Below, one piece after another: positions 19,876 through 30,249 of a DNA stretch of 64,000 nucleotides. Every line of letters starts with the position of its first letter. Positions within the stretch are counted from its first letter, which is position 1. Origin of the DNA: Prorocentrum cordatum (lineage: Eukaryota > Sar > Dinophyceae > Prorocentrales > Prorocentraceae); contig CAUYUJ010003425.1 of NCBI GenBank assembly GCA_963575745.1, positions 469,958 through 533,957 on the forward strand. Reading direction: 5' to 3'. Below the pieces are notes generated by a model that was not told the DNA's origin, made no database searches, and saw nothing but the letters and a program-made list of their open reading frames with translations. The position numbers were made by a program, and so were the translations under genes.

Positions 19876-20325
19876 ACAGATGAAGTGCACACGCGCGCGT
19901 CGTCGCGCGCGCATGCCGAGATCCATCAAGAACTCTCGGTTTCGGAAGGATTTCAAAATCGAGTTTCTAAAAAGCATACAAGCACACGTGGTTTCGGAAG
20001 ACTGATTTTTCTAAAAAAGCTTACGAGCGCGCTCTTGCGAAATCCTAAGAAAACCCTGAGTTTTACAATACTTTCCCAACAAAAACAACTATGGACTTCG
20101 CGCGCATGTCGAAATCTTTCGACCGCCCTTGCGCGCGTGCCGTCGCGAGAATCCTTTGCAAAAAAACAAGACGAAGTGCAGAAGCGCGCGTCGTCGCGCG
20201 CGCATGCCGAAATCCTTCAAAAACCCTCGATGTCGGAAGGACTTCAAAATCGTGTCCAAAAAACATACAAAAACACAAGGTCTCGCAACACGGATTTTCA
20301 ACAAAAGCGTGCGCGTGCGCTCAAA
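19876..20325 (+). repeat. Two direct copies of a ~290-bp repeat
   Basis: The block gaagtgca..cgcgcgtcgtcgcgcgcgcatgccga, followed by atcc.tcaa.aac and tcggaaggatttcaaaatcg, starts at ~19880 and again at ~20172. The right copy continues into the GTC tract. Between them lies a third, partial set of blocks (gcgcgcatgtcgaaatc at 20100). Confidence 0.75.
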
Positions 20326-20790
20326 CGTCGTCATCGTCGTCATCATCGCCGTCCTCCCTCCTCCCTGGTCGTCGTCGTCGCCGTCATCGTCCTCTGTCTT
20401 TCCTCGTCGTCGTCGTCGTCGTCGTCGTCTTCCCTCATCCCTCGTCGTTGTCGTCGTTGCCGTTGTCGTCCTCCCTCCTCCCTCGTCGTCGTCGTCTTCG
20501 TTGGCGACGTCGTCGTCGTCGTTGTCATCTTCGTCGTCGCCGTCGTCGTCGTCGTCGGCGTCGTCGGAGGCGTCGTCGTCGTCGGAGGCGTCGTCGTCAT
20601 CGGCGTTGTCATCGTCGTCGTCAGCGTCGGCGTCGTCGTCGTCGTCGGTGTTGTCGTCGTCGTCGTCGTCGTCGTCGTCGTTGTCGCCGTCGCCGAAGTC
20701 GTTGGAGACGTCGTCGGTGTCGTCGTAGTTGTCGGCGGCGTCGTCGTCGTCGTTGTCGCTGTCGTCGTCGGCGTCGGTGTCGTTGCCGAG
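20326..20790 (+). repeat. (GTC)n microsatellite
   Basis: Long gtc/gtcgtc runs with tcc, ggc and gtt interruptions. It yields poly-Val/Ser on + and poly-Asp/Thr on -, including the longest + frame of this area (19885-20904), which I treat as an artefact. Confidence 0.95.
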
Positions 20791-20904
20791 TGCCATTTGG
20801 TACCCACCGTCACGGTCTTAAGAGGTCTTGAGACCAAGTTGCGGGTGGGAGTGTGGGATGTTTGCACGAGCAGTGGAGAGGACAGCTTCAAGTTGAGCAA
20901 GTGA

Positions 20905-21300
20905 TTGTTTGCACCACCTAGCTTACACCACACAGCTTACACCACAGAGTGGACATCACGCGGATTGTACTACATATGCTGCACTTCGTAACCTGGAACA
21001 CATAGCTTGCACCACATAATATGCACCACATCTCTTACACCGCACAGCTTGCACCCCGTAGATTGCACCACACAATTTACACCTCGTAGCTTACACAACA
21101 TAGCTTACGCCACGTGTATTGCACCACCTAGCTTACACCACATTATTTGCACCACAAAGCCTACACGTCATAGCTTGCACCATAGCTACATATTGCACCA
21201 CATAGGATGCACCACATAACTTGGACCACCTAGCTTGCACCACATAGGTTGTACCACATAGCTTGCATCACAGAGCGGGCAACACGTAGATTGCAACACA
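20905..21300 (+). repeat. ~18-bp satellite array (tgcaccacatagcttacac)
   Basis: About twenty degenerate units of the type gcaccacatagcttacaccac run head to tail. Variation is mainly in the middle of the unit (tagcttac, taatatgc, tagattgc). The array is interrupted at 21300 by unrelated GC-rich sequence and resumes briefly at 21505-21545 with cttacaccacattgtttgc. Confidence 0.85.
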
Positions 21301-21504
21301 TACGGGCAGGAATGTGTGCACAGCGTGTGGTTGCGGCGGCCCCGGCGACACGCTATGCCCTGCGAGCGGATAGCGTGTCGCTCCAGGGAAGAGCTCGGGA
21401 CGTTGTCGCCTGGGGACTAGACCTTGGTTAGAGTGTCGCGCCGAGGCGTGATGGGCCAGAACCAAGTGGCACGACACGCTAAGCCGCCAAGCCAAAGTTC
21501 CTGA
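21301..21504 (+). other. GC-rich insert splitting the 18-bp satellite, with a 10-bp-stem hairpin
   Basis: A perfect inverted repeat CGACACGCTA (21346-21355) / TAGCGTGTCG (21371-21380) encloses a 15-nt loop. The same ten bases occur again at 21472-21481. The insert has satellite sequence on both sides, so it interrupts an array that was once continuous. Its function is unknown. Confidence 0.6.
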
Positions 21505-21754
21505 CCACAACTTACACCACATTGTTTGCACCAGCAAACTCATTCATCCACATCGCAATGCATTGCTGTCTGCGGCCCACGCTGGCAAACAATTTGTTAT
21601 TAGATGTTCAGCACCCGTGACCCTCTGGTATCGGGCTGGCTTCCGCTCCAGCCGGAGCGGTACCACGTCGTTGCGGTGGTCGAGCACCTCGATCTTATTG
21701 TTCTCGAGCTGCTTGACGGTGGTGGTGCCGTCCTGGGGAGGGTAAAGCTCCGCC

Positions 21755-22030
21755 TCCCCTCCATCTCCTCCTCCTCATCCTCCTTCTCCCTTGTCCTGCT
21801 CGTCCTGTTTCTCCCGATCCTCCTCATCCTCTTCATCCTCTTCCTCACCCCACTCACTTTTCCTCCTCCTCTCCTCCTCCTCCGCCTCCTCCTCCTCTTC
21901 CTCCTCCTTCCTCCTCCTCCTCTTCCTCCTCCTCCTCCGCCTCCTCCTCCTCCTTCCGCTCCTGCTCCTCCTCCTCTCGCCCGCTCTTCATTCTCCCTGT
22001 TTCCCTCCTTCCCCTCCCCCCCTCCGCTTC
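21755..22030 (+). repeat. (TCC)n-rich tract
   Basis: TCC/CTCCTCC units with CAT and TGC interruptions. Ser/Pro/Leu-rich + frames here are not called. Confidence 0.9.
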
Positions 22031-22257
22031 TCCTCCAGAACAGCTAGTTACCCAATACGAATACCAGTCTCATCTCTCCCCCGACTACGCGCTGAAAGTG
22101 TCCCGCTCTCTCCGTGAACTGTAGTTCCACATCGGCGCTCCCGCTGCAGCGCGTGCTCCATTTTAGGGTCGACGCTGTACTCCCGTAGGTATAAATGGCG
22201 GTATCGCCCCAGCGCGGGACACGTTTCTGGATACGAGTCCTTCCTCCTCGTTGTCTC

Positions 22258-22532
22258 CCCATTCCTTTCCCCTCCTCCGCCTTCCCCTGGTCCTCCTGCT
22301 CATCCCGCCCCTCCCACTCCTGCTTCTGCTGCTGCTGTTACCCAGTGTCCTCCACTCTCCTCGTCCTCGTCCTCATCATCCTCCTCTTCCTCCTCCTCCG
22401 CCTCCTCCTCCCCCTCCTCCTCCTCCTCCTCCTCCTCATCATCCTCCTCTTCCTCCTCCTCCTCCTCCTCCTCGTCCTCATCCTCATCATCAAGCTCATC
22501 AGCCTCCTCCTTCTCCTCCTCCTTCATTGTAC
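22258..22532 (+). repeat. (TCC)n-rich tract
   Basis: TCC units with CAT insertions (tcatcatcctcc) dominate. Ser/Leu frames on + and Glu/Asp frames on - are composition artefacts. Confidence 0.9.
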
Positions 22533-23104
22533 ACACCTCCCATGTTCTGATTGGGCATACTACGATGGTGTCCCTCTCGGGGGGGTTCAGGGGTCCGTTA
22601 TGACACACGTCGGCAGATAGAGAAATAATTTGCACAGTGGGAAAGGAGATTCTCGAAGCTGCCCAGAGACTCTCGGAGGCGTCCAGGATCCCTGGGTACT
22701 TGCCGTCACCTGCGCCACGCGGACCCACCCTTTCGGAGACTTACCAAGCTGTTCTTTTTGCTTCTCTCCCAACGACAGCGCCAAGCTGACCTGATGCCCC
22801 TGTGGCTGCCTCTCAAGGTACCGCCGAGGACGTGCGAAAGAGGAGGGAGAAGCCAGGCGCTCGAAGGTCATTGGATGTGTTTGGGCCCCTGCGGTGTCTT
22901 GCATCAGCCGCGCCCTCGACGAGAGCCTTCGAAGAACGCGGCGTCCTCCCGGTGACCCTGGGAGGGAGGGAGAAGAAGGCCGGGAGGAGGAAGAGGAGAA
23001 TGAGGAGGAGAGGGAGGGAGAGTGGGGGGATGTTCAACCCGAGTCAGAGACTTACCAGGCTGCCCAAGATTCTTGGAGGCGCTCGGGCCCCTCTCCTCCA
23101 GTCT

Positions 23105-23283
23105 CTACGCCTCCCCACCTCCTCTCCCCTCCCCTCTTCCCCTCTCCCCCGCCACTCGGTTTCCTTCTCCCCGTTCGCCTTTCCCCCGCCCTCCTGGTCC
23201 TGATCCTGCTCCTCCCTCTTCTCCTCCTCTTCCACCTTCTACCCCTCCGCAAAAAAAAGGCCGAGCGAAGGACCCAGCCGTAT
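23105..23283 (+). repeat. ~175-bp direct repeat, left copy (right copy 23607-23783)
   Basis: The two copies share cctccccacctcctctcccc, a cctggtcctgatcctgctcc block, an A8 run and ggccgagcgaaggacccagc in the same order with few changes. The left copy ends against sequence like the right end of the 90-bp cassette (tcttcaaaacgaggaccc at 23338); the right copy ends at the start of 90-bp array 3. Confidence 0.85.
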
Positions 23284-23606
23284 GAAGGAAGGGATAGGGG
23301 GTGAGGAAGAAAAGAGGAGAAGCCGCGGGGCACTGTATCTTCAAAACGAGGACCCAACACCACAGGACGGCTGGGAAATAAGAAAGGGAGCGAGGGAGTG
23401 AACTGATCACTGCGAATCTTATGTAAGGGGCCCACGCCCCGACTTCTGGATCTCTCGGGCGCGGCCAGGCGCTTTTGGGGGGTCCCCGCCAAACTTTTGC
23501 AGAGTCAAGTGGGCCCCCAAACGGGCCAAGGGGGCCCGAAGAGGCAACAACAAAAAAGGCAGCCACACACACAACGAAACGGTAAGTAACATTATCCTGG
23601 TCGCTA

Positions 23607-23783
23607 CACCTCCCCACCTCCTCTCCCCTCCCCCCTTCCCCTCTCTCCCGCCACTCCCTTTCCTTCTCCCCGTTCGCCCTTCCCCCGCCCTCCTGGTCCT
23701 GATCCTGCTCCTCCCTCTTCTCCTCCTCTTCTTCCTCCTACCCCTCTGCAAAAAAAAGGCCGAGCGAAGGACCCAGCCATATG
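23607..23783 (+). repeat. ~175-bp direct repeat, right copy
   Basis: Near-identical to 23105-23283. Here the ggacccagccatatgcag junction leads directly into the 90-bp satellite array. Confidence 0.85.
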
Positions 23784-24400
23784 CAGTTGTAAGTACAGAA
23801 GTTGTGGCTATCGCTTTCGGTGCAGTTCCCTGGTGTCTTGTGGGTGGTGAGCGGTGTGCCGAAACGCATGTGAGTGGGGTGCCGAACCGCATGGGGAACC
23901 GCATGTGAACTGCGCCACGGAGGCACTCGATGGAGATCCCTATGGGGTCAAGAAACGTGTGCGGGGTGTGCCGACATTGTCCGGGAACCGCATGCGAACT
24001 GCGCCACAGAGGCACTCGGTAGAGCTCCCTATGGGTCCACGAAGTTGTGAATTGAACTCCGTATGGGGCCACGAAGGGTGTGAGGGGTGCGCCGAAACGG
24101 GTGTGACGCCCACATGCAAACTGCTCCACGGGGGCAGTCGGTGGAGCTCCACATGGGACCACGAAACGTGTGGGCAGTGCGCCGAAATTGGCGTGACGCC
24201 CACACGCGAACTGCGCCACAGAGGCAGTCGGTGGAGCTCCCTATGGGGCCACGAAACGTGTGAGGAGTGCGCCGACACGGGCGTGACGCCCACATGCGAA
24301 CTGCGCCAAGGGGGCAGTCGGTAAAGCCCCCTATGGGGTCACAAGACGTGTGATGGGTGTGCCGACATGGACAGAGGCAGGGACGGGAGCAGGGAAACGC
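23784..24400 (+). repeat. 90-bp satellite array, locus 3
   Basis: Anchors ggccacga-type fall at 24068, 24158, 24248 and 24338, a strict 90-bp period. Units carry gaggggtgcgccgaaa, cgtgacgcccacatgcgaac and cagtcggtggagctcc. The leader (aaggacccagccatatgcag) and the tail (ctgtctcttcaaaacgagaa at ~24408) correspond to those of locus 1. Confidence 0.85.
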
Positions 24401-24429
24401 AGGGCGCTGTCTCTTCAAAACGAGAACGG

Positions 24430-24550
24430 GGAACAACTGACCCTCGTCCTCCTCCTCCTCCTGCTCCTCCTCCTCCTGCTCCTCCTCCTCCCCTCCTCCT
24501 CCTGCTCCTCCTCCTTCTGCTCCTCCTCTTCCTCCTCCTCCTCCCAGGAG
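24430..24550 (+). repeat. (TCC/TGC)n microsatellite
   Basis: CTCCTCCTGCTCC units. It borders the tail of the third 90-bp array. Confidence 0.9.
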
Positions 24551-24875
24551 TAGTCCTCTCCCCAGCAGCCCTCGCCCGTCAGGGAGACCTGTATCGAGGG
24601 CTGGTCGCCACCCCTCTGCCACAGCGTCAGCTTCTTCGGTGGCCTCCCCACCAGGAGGCCAGGGTCGCACACAGGCGACTTCACAACCCACTCCTGAGAG
24701 GGGCGGAGGGCAGAAGGGAGGGAGGGGGGAGGGAACGAGAGAGGGAGGATGTGGCGGAGGAAGATTCAGGATCAAGGACTGCAATTTTGGGCGCGATCGT
24801 CCCTGATGGGGCCTCCAGGCGCTTCCGGAAGCGACCTACTTGGTCAGATGTCCTCCTCAGCCTCCTCTTAAATCC

Positions 24876-25015
24876 CACCAGCCCTCTGGGCGTAGGTGGT
24901 CTAGAACAGATCCTCTTCCACCCCTCCCTCTTCCCCCTTGGGGAGGGGTTTACCCCTCCCCCTAACCCCTCCCATGGACCTGGACGGAGGGTTTCGCGAG
25001 CGGTCGGACGGCTCT
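24876..25015 (+). repeat. Dispersed G/C-hairpin repeat ('ctctgggcgtaggtggtcta'), copy 1
   Basis: The ordered blocks are cccaccagccctctgggcg, taggtggtcta, cctcttccacccctccctcttcc, a cccttggggaggggtttacc self-complementary segment, and cctggacggagggttt. The same order recurs at 27228-27375, in two parts at 43975-44060 and 44620-44700, and inverted at 58775-58865. It looks like a short dispersed element. Confidence 0.75.
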
Positions 25016-25019
25016 TTTG

Positions 25020-25585
25020 GCCCCAAGATGGCTCCAAGAGCGCCTCAGCGAGCCCAAGATAACCTCCAAGATGGCTCAAGATAGCGCCAGATCGCTTAAG
25101 ATGGCTCCCAAGATGTTCCAAGAGGCCCAAAGACGGCCCCAAGACGGCTCCAAGTGGCCAAAGAGCTCCCCAAGGAGGCCCCGAAGAGGCCAAAATCGTC
25201 CCAAAACCTTAGGAAAATCAATCTTTTTTGCTTTCTCTCCGTTTCGCTTCCGATGGCCATCCAAGGCCTCAAGATGGCTCCAAGATGGCCCAAGAGGGCC
25301 CCACAAGAGGCCCAAGAGAGCCCCAAGACGGCCCCAAGAGCGCTCAAGAGCGCTCCAAGAGCGCCTCAAGAGGCGATGTTTGGAGCTCCTGAGGGGGGAG
25401 GCTACAGTAATTAGGGAACCCCCCTTCGTTGATCGATCTCCTCCAAGATGGCCCCAAGAGCGCCCCTACAGCCCCCAAGAGCGCCTCAAGAGCGCCCCAA
25501 GAGGCGCCCAGACGGCCCCAAGAGGCGCCCAAGAGGCCTCCAAGAGGCTCCCAAGAGACCCCCAAGAAGCCTCAAGAGGATCTCC
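25020..25585 (+). repeat. 12-bp-based tandem repeat (caagatggcccc)n, array 1
   Basis: Units caagatggctcc, caagagcgcctc and caagaggcgccc repeat with a ~12-bp spacing, broken by an AT-richer segment at 25200-25260. The minus strand encodes Leu/Trp/Gly-rich repeats (LGASWGRLGA-like) without stops. A second array is at 44812-45110. I recognise no function for either. Confidence 0.8.
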
Positions 25586-25624
25586 GAAATGCATTTAAGA
25601 CGCTTCTGGCTCTTCGGTTCGCTG

Positions 25625-25830
25625 TCCTCTTCAATTTCTCATCCCCCTCTTCCTCCTCCTCCTCCTTCTCCTCCTTCTTCTCCTCCTTCTCCTCCCTCTG
25701 CTCCTTCTCCTCCTTCTCGTCCTCCTCGTCCTCTCCCTACTCCACATCCTCCTCCTCATTCTCCTCCTCCTCCTCCTCCTCCTCCTCCTCCTCCTCCTCC
25801 TCTTCCTCCCCCTTCCCACTCCGACGAGGA
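25625..25830 (+). repeat. (TCC)n microsatellite
   Basis: TCC/TTCTCC units. It forms the Ser-rich middle of a 478-codon + frame (25429-26865) that otherwise crosses repeats and is not called. Confidence 0.9.
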
Positions 25831-25934
25831 TTCCTTCTCCATCCTCCCCCTCTTGGGGTACGTGACAGCTTCCCCCGCCCTTTGTTATTCTGCATGCTCC
25901 CCGACTTCCCTGATCACCTCAACTCCCCTGGGCA

Positions 25935-25990
25935 TCGTTTCTGGATGGGCTGGTGGGGATACGCGAAGCGTCAACAATATCAAGAATCCG
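25935..25990 (+). repeat. Dispersed motif 'gctggtggggatacgcgaag'
   Basis: The motif gctggtggggatacgcgaag plus cgtcaacaat occurs here. Close copies are at 35752, 35790 and 35834 and at 45180 (gctggtggggattcgagaag plus cgtcagcaat), so a short dispersed element is likely. Confidence 0.65.
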
Positions 25991-26149
25991 ATCACTCACT
26001 TGAGGTTCTCAAAATCCATAAAGCCAGCGACATCGCATGGGTGGAAACATACACCTTCAAAAACACTCCTGGCCAACCAACCCCGGCAACCCTCCCTGAA
26101 TTCTTTTCCGCTTGCACAACGAACGTAATTGAACCACCATGCGCCCTCA

Positions 26150-26260
26150 CTCTCTCTTCCTCCTCCTCCTGCTCCTGCTCGGTCTCCTCGTCCTCCTCTT
26201 CCTCCTCCTCTTCTTCCTCCTCCTCTTCGTCGTCCTCCTCATCCTTCTTCACCATCCCTT
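26150..26260 (+). repeat. (TCC)n microsatellite
   Basis: TCC/TTCC tract with CGTCG interruptions. Confidence 0.9.
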
Positions 26261-26454
26261 CTCCTTATTCCCTAATCAGTGCTTGCACTGAAGGAGTCCT
26301 CGCAGATGTTGAAGGATTTGGCGAAAGTGCCCCGCCGATTTTGGTCGCACGCTGGGTTCCCGGGTTCCCGGTTCCGGGTCCCCTGGTTCCCAGTTGCGAA
26401 TTCCGTGCCGATTTCGGAGGGCGGCGAGGTTCCCGGGTTCTGGGGTTCCTGGTC

Positions 26455-26735
26455 GATCTTCTTATCGATCGGTCCCACTATCGATATCATACCAACTCTC
26501 CGATCGATTTCACCATGGATATCACAATCGGTCTCACTATAAGTCTCACAAGATATCTCACTATAGATCGCATGAGCGATCTCGCGATCGATCTCACTAT
26601 CGATCTCATTGAATCGATCTCACTCTCGGTCTCACGATCGACCTTACAATCGTCCTCACGATCGATTATACGATCTATCTCGTTATGGATCTCACAACCG
26701 ATCTCAAGATCCATAGTATCATTTTTCACATCGTC
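26455..26735 (+). repeat. GATC-dense degenerate repeat (cgatctcac)n
   Basis: Units resembling cgatctcactatcgatctca repeat with variable 8-16-bp spacing, giving well over a dozen GATC sites in 280 bp. Many units are self-complementary around cgatcg. No gene is evident. Confidence 0.8.
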
Positions 26736-26756
26736 CACTGATTGCGTTTTCTCTGG

Positions 26757-27225
26757 TGTAACAAGTAACTCTTCCCCGTCGCACCCCGAGACGCGTCGAA
26801 AGGGCGGTTTGGGCGTTTCGCCCGAAACTTCCCCACCATTTCTGATCGTGAAACTTAGAAACTAGCCAGAGCTTCGCGGATGGAGGGCAGCCCGTTTTCA
26901 AGATGTGGCTCTCGCCGTAGCGCCGCGCACACTCGGTTTAAAATGTTGCAAGAGCTTCACGGATGGTGGGCGGCTCCTTTTCAAAATGTGGCTCTCGCTC
27001 TAGCGCCGCGCACAGTCGTCTTAAGACTTCGCAAAAATTCTCACGGTTAACGTCCAAGAGGTGGTGTTTTGGCATAGTGTCGGGATGTCAGGGCGAAACA
27101 GCCACGTTGATCCACGGTGTTGAAGCCCCAGGAGTGGTGTCCTGGAACGATTTAGGATCCTCAAAACTCAACCATAACGTTGATTCGCGGCATTGATGTC
27201 CCAGAAATGGCGTTCTGGCAGAATT
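26757..27225 (+). mobile_element. ~80-bp-repeat cassette, partial copy
   Basis: The left end (taactcttccccgtcgcacc then ccgagacgcgtcg) matches the cassettes at 36184 and 37112. Two to three ~80-bp units follow (ttttcaaaatgtggctctcg at 26975), then the gttgattcgcggcattgatg segment at 27180. The right end is replaced by the dispersed repeat at 27228. There is no coding content. Confidence 0.7.
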
Positions 27226-27227
27226 CC

Positions 27228-27375
27228 ACCAGCCTTTTGGGCGCAGGTGGTCTAACGATGTCTTCTTTCCTCTTACAAGATACCCTCCTTCCCTTCGGGG
27301 AAGAGTTGACCCCTCCCCCTACCCGCGCCCTCGACCTGGACGGGGGGTTCCGCGAGGGGTTGGAACAATTTAAAG
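27228..27375 (+). repeat. Dispersed G/C-hairpin repeat, copy 2
   Basis: The blocks ccagccttttgggcgcaggtgg, tcccttcggggaagagttga and ctggacggggggttccgcga occur in the same order as at 24876-25015. Confidence 0.7.
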
Positions 27376-27399
27376 TGGATTGGAAGACCCGACCAGATA

Positions 27400-27750
27400 C
27401 TAAGCCTTAGGCGTAGCATACGTTCAACCCTGCTGCATCGTATTAACGACAGAGCAAGAGGCAGGAGATGGCCGCGCGAGCGGCAAAAGGGCATCTCAAG
27501 GGATTGTTTTCCGCATCGATGTCAGATAGCGGGCTGCAGCGCGACCCGGCCAAATTGGCGGCCGGTCGTTTGAGCCCAGCGGCCGCGGACAAACGCTCTA
27601 TACCTCTCGCCTTTGCCCTTCCTCCTTCAGTCGGGGGGGGGAGAAGACGAAGCCCGAGTCCGCGGCATGCATAACTCGGCAAAACAACGATGTTACAAAG
27701 GAAAGGCAGCAGCCAGCGGGCTCAACCATAGCAGGTCACCCCGCAGCTTA
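27400..27750. other. Spacer, no gene seen
   Basis: Mixed-composition sequence with a ggccaaattggcggcc inverted repeat near 27548-27563. It lies at the 3' side of the copia remnant and could hold part of an LTR, but no paired LTR was found. Confidence 0.4.
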
Positions 27751-27766
27751 TTGTTCCTCGGGCGGC

Positions 27767-28500
27767 TCAGATGGTTTCGTCTGGCAAGCCCTGCAGAGAG
27801 TGTGTCGCTTCAAGTCGTGCTTGAAGGATTGCATTCCTCCCATGATTTGTAAAAGCATACCTCGGTAAAGTGCCCCACTTGGCGCGACCATCCGCAGCCA
27901 TGTCGCGGGCGTCACACCGCGGCGCGCCATGCGCGACACCGCGCTCCATCACTTGCCGCGTCCAACTGATGTGACCCAAGAGGTTGTTCAGGTCTTCGCT
28001 TGACAAGGACTTGAAGACAGACTCCGCATCAATGGTCAGGGTGACCTTGATGCTGAGGCCGCCCATCTCAATCATGCCCTTCACTTGAATGGATGTCAGC
28101 GGCCCTGCGCGCAGTTCATGTAGCGTAATCATCGCGGCATAGCAGTCCTCTAAGGCATGCGACCCGTGGCGTTTCAGCCGAATAGCTAGAGCGGGCCTGC
28201 AAGCGGCGAGATTTGCAGTGCGCACCGACAAAAGGGACGACAAGCATACCAGCAGGCGTGCATCCACGCCTTAGCAGGTTTGTCCCGCGAATACCACAAC
28301 CTTTGACCTCGTAATCGGCATCGCCGTTCAGGCGGCAGTAGCCGGAATCGCGATGCAGATCTACCTCGCCCGTTGATGTCATCGTGAACGATATTCTTAG
28401 GACAGGCCTGCAACTTCCTGGTGCTTCCTGGTAATCGCGTGGAGTCGTCGCACTTGCATGTCGGTCGGTTCTTGGACACGCTGTAATGATACAACATATG
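27767..28500 (-). pseudogene. Copia remnant 1, RNase H domain
   Basis: The segments DADYEVKGCGIRGTNLLRRG (~28290), ECYAAMITLHELRAGPLTSI-like sequence with the acidic pair region (~28100-28140), and TIDAESVFKSLSSEDLNNLL followed by SWTRQVMERGV and CDARDMAADGRAK (~27880-28050) follow copia RNase H. The domain would degrade the RNA strand of the hybrid. It is split over two or three frames. Confidence 0.7.
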
Positions 28501-28688
28501 CCATTACCATACTTGTGTGATAAGGGCGTGAGCCAGAGCGCCTCACAAGGCTAACACGCATGTCAGTGACCATGTTGGATGCTTTGGCCTCAGCATCGAC
28601 GCCTGTGAGTTCGTGGTGTTGGATTGGGCGGAGCTGTTCTATGTCTCATGGTCAAGGGTAACATTGCCGTCGCTGTCCTTAGCACACC

Positions 28689-29265
28689 TCACAGCGCAGT
28701 TGGCATATGCATGTTGAGTCTACATTTGCCAAAGGTGTCCTCAACGCACTTGACGCATGTATCAATGGTTTCCTTAACGCCGGCCATATCATCGACATGT
28801 TTGGCAGTGAGAAGGTTAGGGCTCGTCTCGAAAACCTCGCCGTAAGACGTGGGTCTGAGTCCAAAGCCTCTCGTGGCCTTCCTGAGTTTCAGTGCGAAGG
28901 CTCTTGGCGCCTCTTTGGTGCCGGTGCTTGGTTTAAGGCACTGTAGAGAGTGTATTGACTCATCATAGTGCTCGAATCCTGGGAGCGATCTGAGCACTGA
29001 TGCTGAACCAGGTGGCAGGGTAAACCACGCCGCGCGTTCCCTTTCACTGGTCGCTTCAGCGAGCTCTTGATATGTGAGTCCCGTCAAGAAGGCCATGTTG
29101 ATGTCAAGGGAAGCAATGATCGCTGCTTCCGGCACGCTGCCGCGCTGGCGAGCAATCACCGGCTTCGCCGCCGCGCCGTTCCTGATAACGTTTCTACATC
29201 GAAGTCTTCAAGGTCCACGAAGCCCCGAAGTACCAGGCGCAACGCGATGGCACGCTCCACATCGC
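28689..29265 (-). pseudogene. Copia remnant 1, reverse transcriptase core (HVDD)
   Basis: ASLDINMAFLTGLTYQELAE (~29090-29110) carries motif A with its Asp. LQCLKPSTGTKEAPRAFALK is the conserved 'GLKQ/PRAW' region of copia RT, and LLTAKHVDDMAGVKET (~28780-28805) is motif C with both Asp intact. One long frame covers them from 29159. The upstream fingers region lies in a different frame. Confidence 0.85.
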
Positions 29266-29844
29266 CTATTCATCCTTAACGAATTTCCATTTGCATGCGT
29301 ATCTCGAAGTCATGATGTCTGACGCCTGGGATCTGTCTTGTACATTGAAACACTTGTTGTCAAAACATGCAGCGAGTTCAATACATAGGGCTTTCGGCGT
29401 CTTGTCTGGAGTCGCCTGAAAATCTGCCCCCGTGAGGAGGTCGTCCTCCTTGGCGACCGCAGCTCGTCTAGCTGCAGCGGACACATACACTCGCAGCGTG
29501 ATAACACGGTCGAAGTCCACCATCCTATGTCGTCGTCCGGATGATACTACTTTCGACATCTCTTCCTTACAGAAGAAATCCACATATTGTCCGTGCTCGT
29601 CGGAGTCTAATCCATATATGTCATCTTCGTCCGCGGAACACAATGGGACATGATATGTCTCGGTTGTGTAGATGCCCAGTGGGGTGCACCGCGTAGGCAA
29701 GTGCCCTTGCTGTTCTTCAGCTACTGTGACCAGCGCGATGTTATCAGAGATCAGATGTGCGGGTGCAGTATAGAGTTCTTCTACCGGAATTGCTTCCAGC
29801 AGTTCCCGTTCGTCCTGTAGTTCTGTATACCACACTTCCATCAT
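29266..29844 (-). pseudogene. Copia remnant 1, region upstream of RT
   Basis: A 192-codon frame with an acidic linker (CSADEDDIYGLDSDEHGQYV) ends in FDNKCFNVQDRSQASDIMTS and RYACKWKFVKDE. The latter corresponds to the start of copia RT ('...R.V.KWK'). The linker between integrase and RT is variable in the family. Confidence 0.65.
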
Positions 29845-30249
29845 GTGTGCCTCGAGGCCCGCCTCTCATTCCTCACAGATTGTGGGATGCCAGCCGTCTT
29901 CCTGTGGTGGTTCGGCTTCTGGGGCCTTCCTGGCACTGCTGCCTTGCGTTGGCATGTCTGCCAGCTTTTCGAACTTCGTCATGTCTTGATCGAAGCCCGC
30001 TTGTGGTTTGGTGGACTTCAGGCACTGGGTGATTCTAGAGGATGCTGACCCAGTTATATCTAAGAAGTTTAGGGCTGTGCCTTCATCTTCGTAATCATGG
30101 AGGCCCGGGTTCACGTCGCTGTCATGGCGCACCAGCGTACAACTGTCAGCATACGTTACTGGAGGTAACTTGTGAATGCTCTTTGCTAACCAAACAGAAA
30201 CAACGTTTTCGATACGGGAAGTTGCTGATAAGATAGCGGGCAGCTAAGT

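Noticed and set aside
19885-20904. 340-codon + frame
   Set aside because: Most of it is Val/Ser-rich translation of the GTC tract, flanked by two non-coding direct repeats; no domain is visible.
21604-21780. Possible exon (SGWLPLQPERYHVVAVVEHL on +)
   Set aside because: The 50-codon stretch has a reasonable composition, but the opposite strand is also open, no splice or start context was found, and it runs straight into a TCC tract.
25070-25085. Leader-like 'atggctcaag' in the 12-mer arrays (also near 45083)
   Set aside because: Only the last ten bases resemble the spliced leader, and they are generated by the repeat unit itself; the rest does not match.
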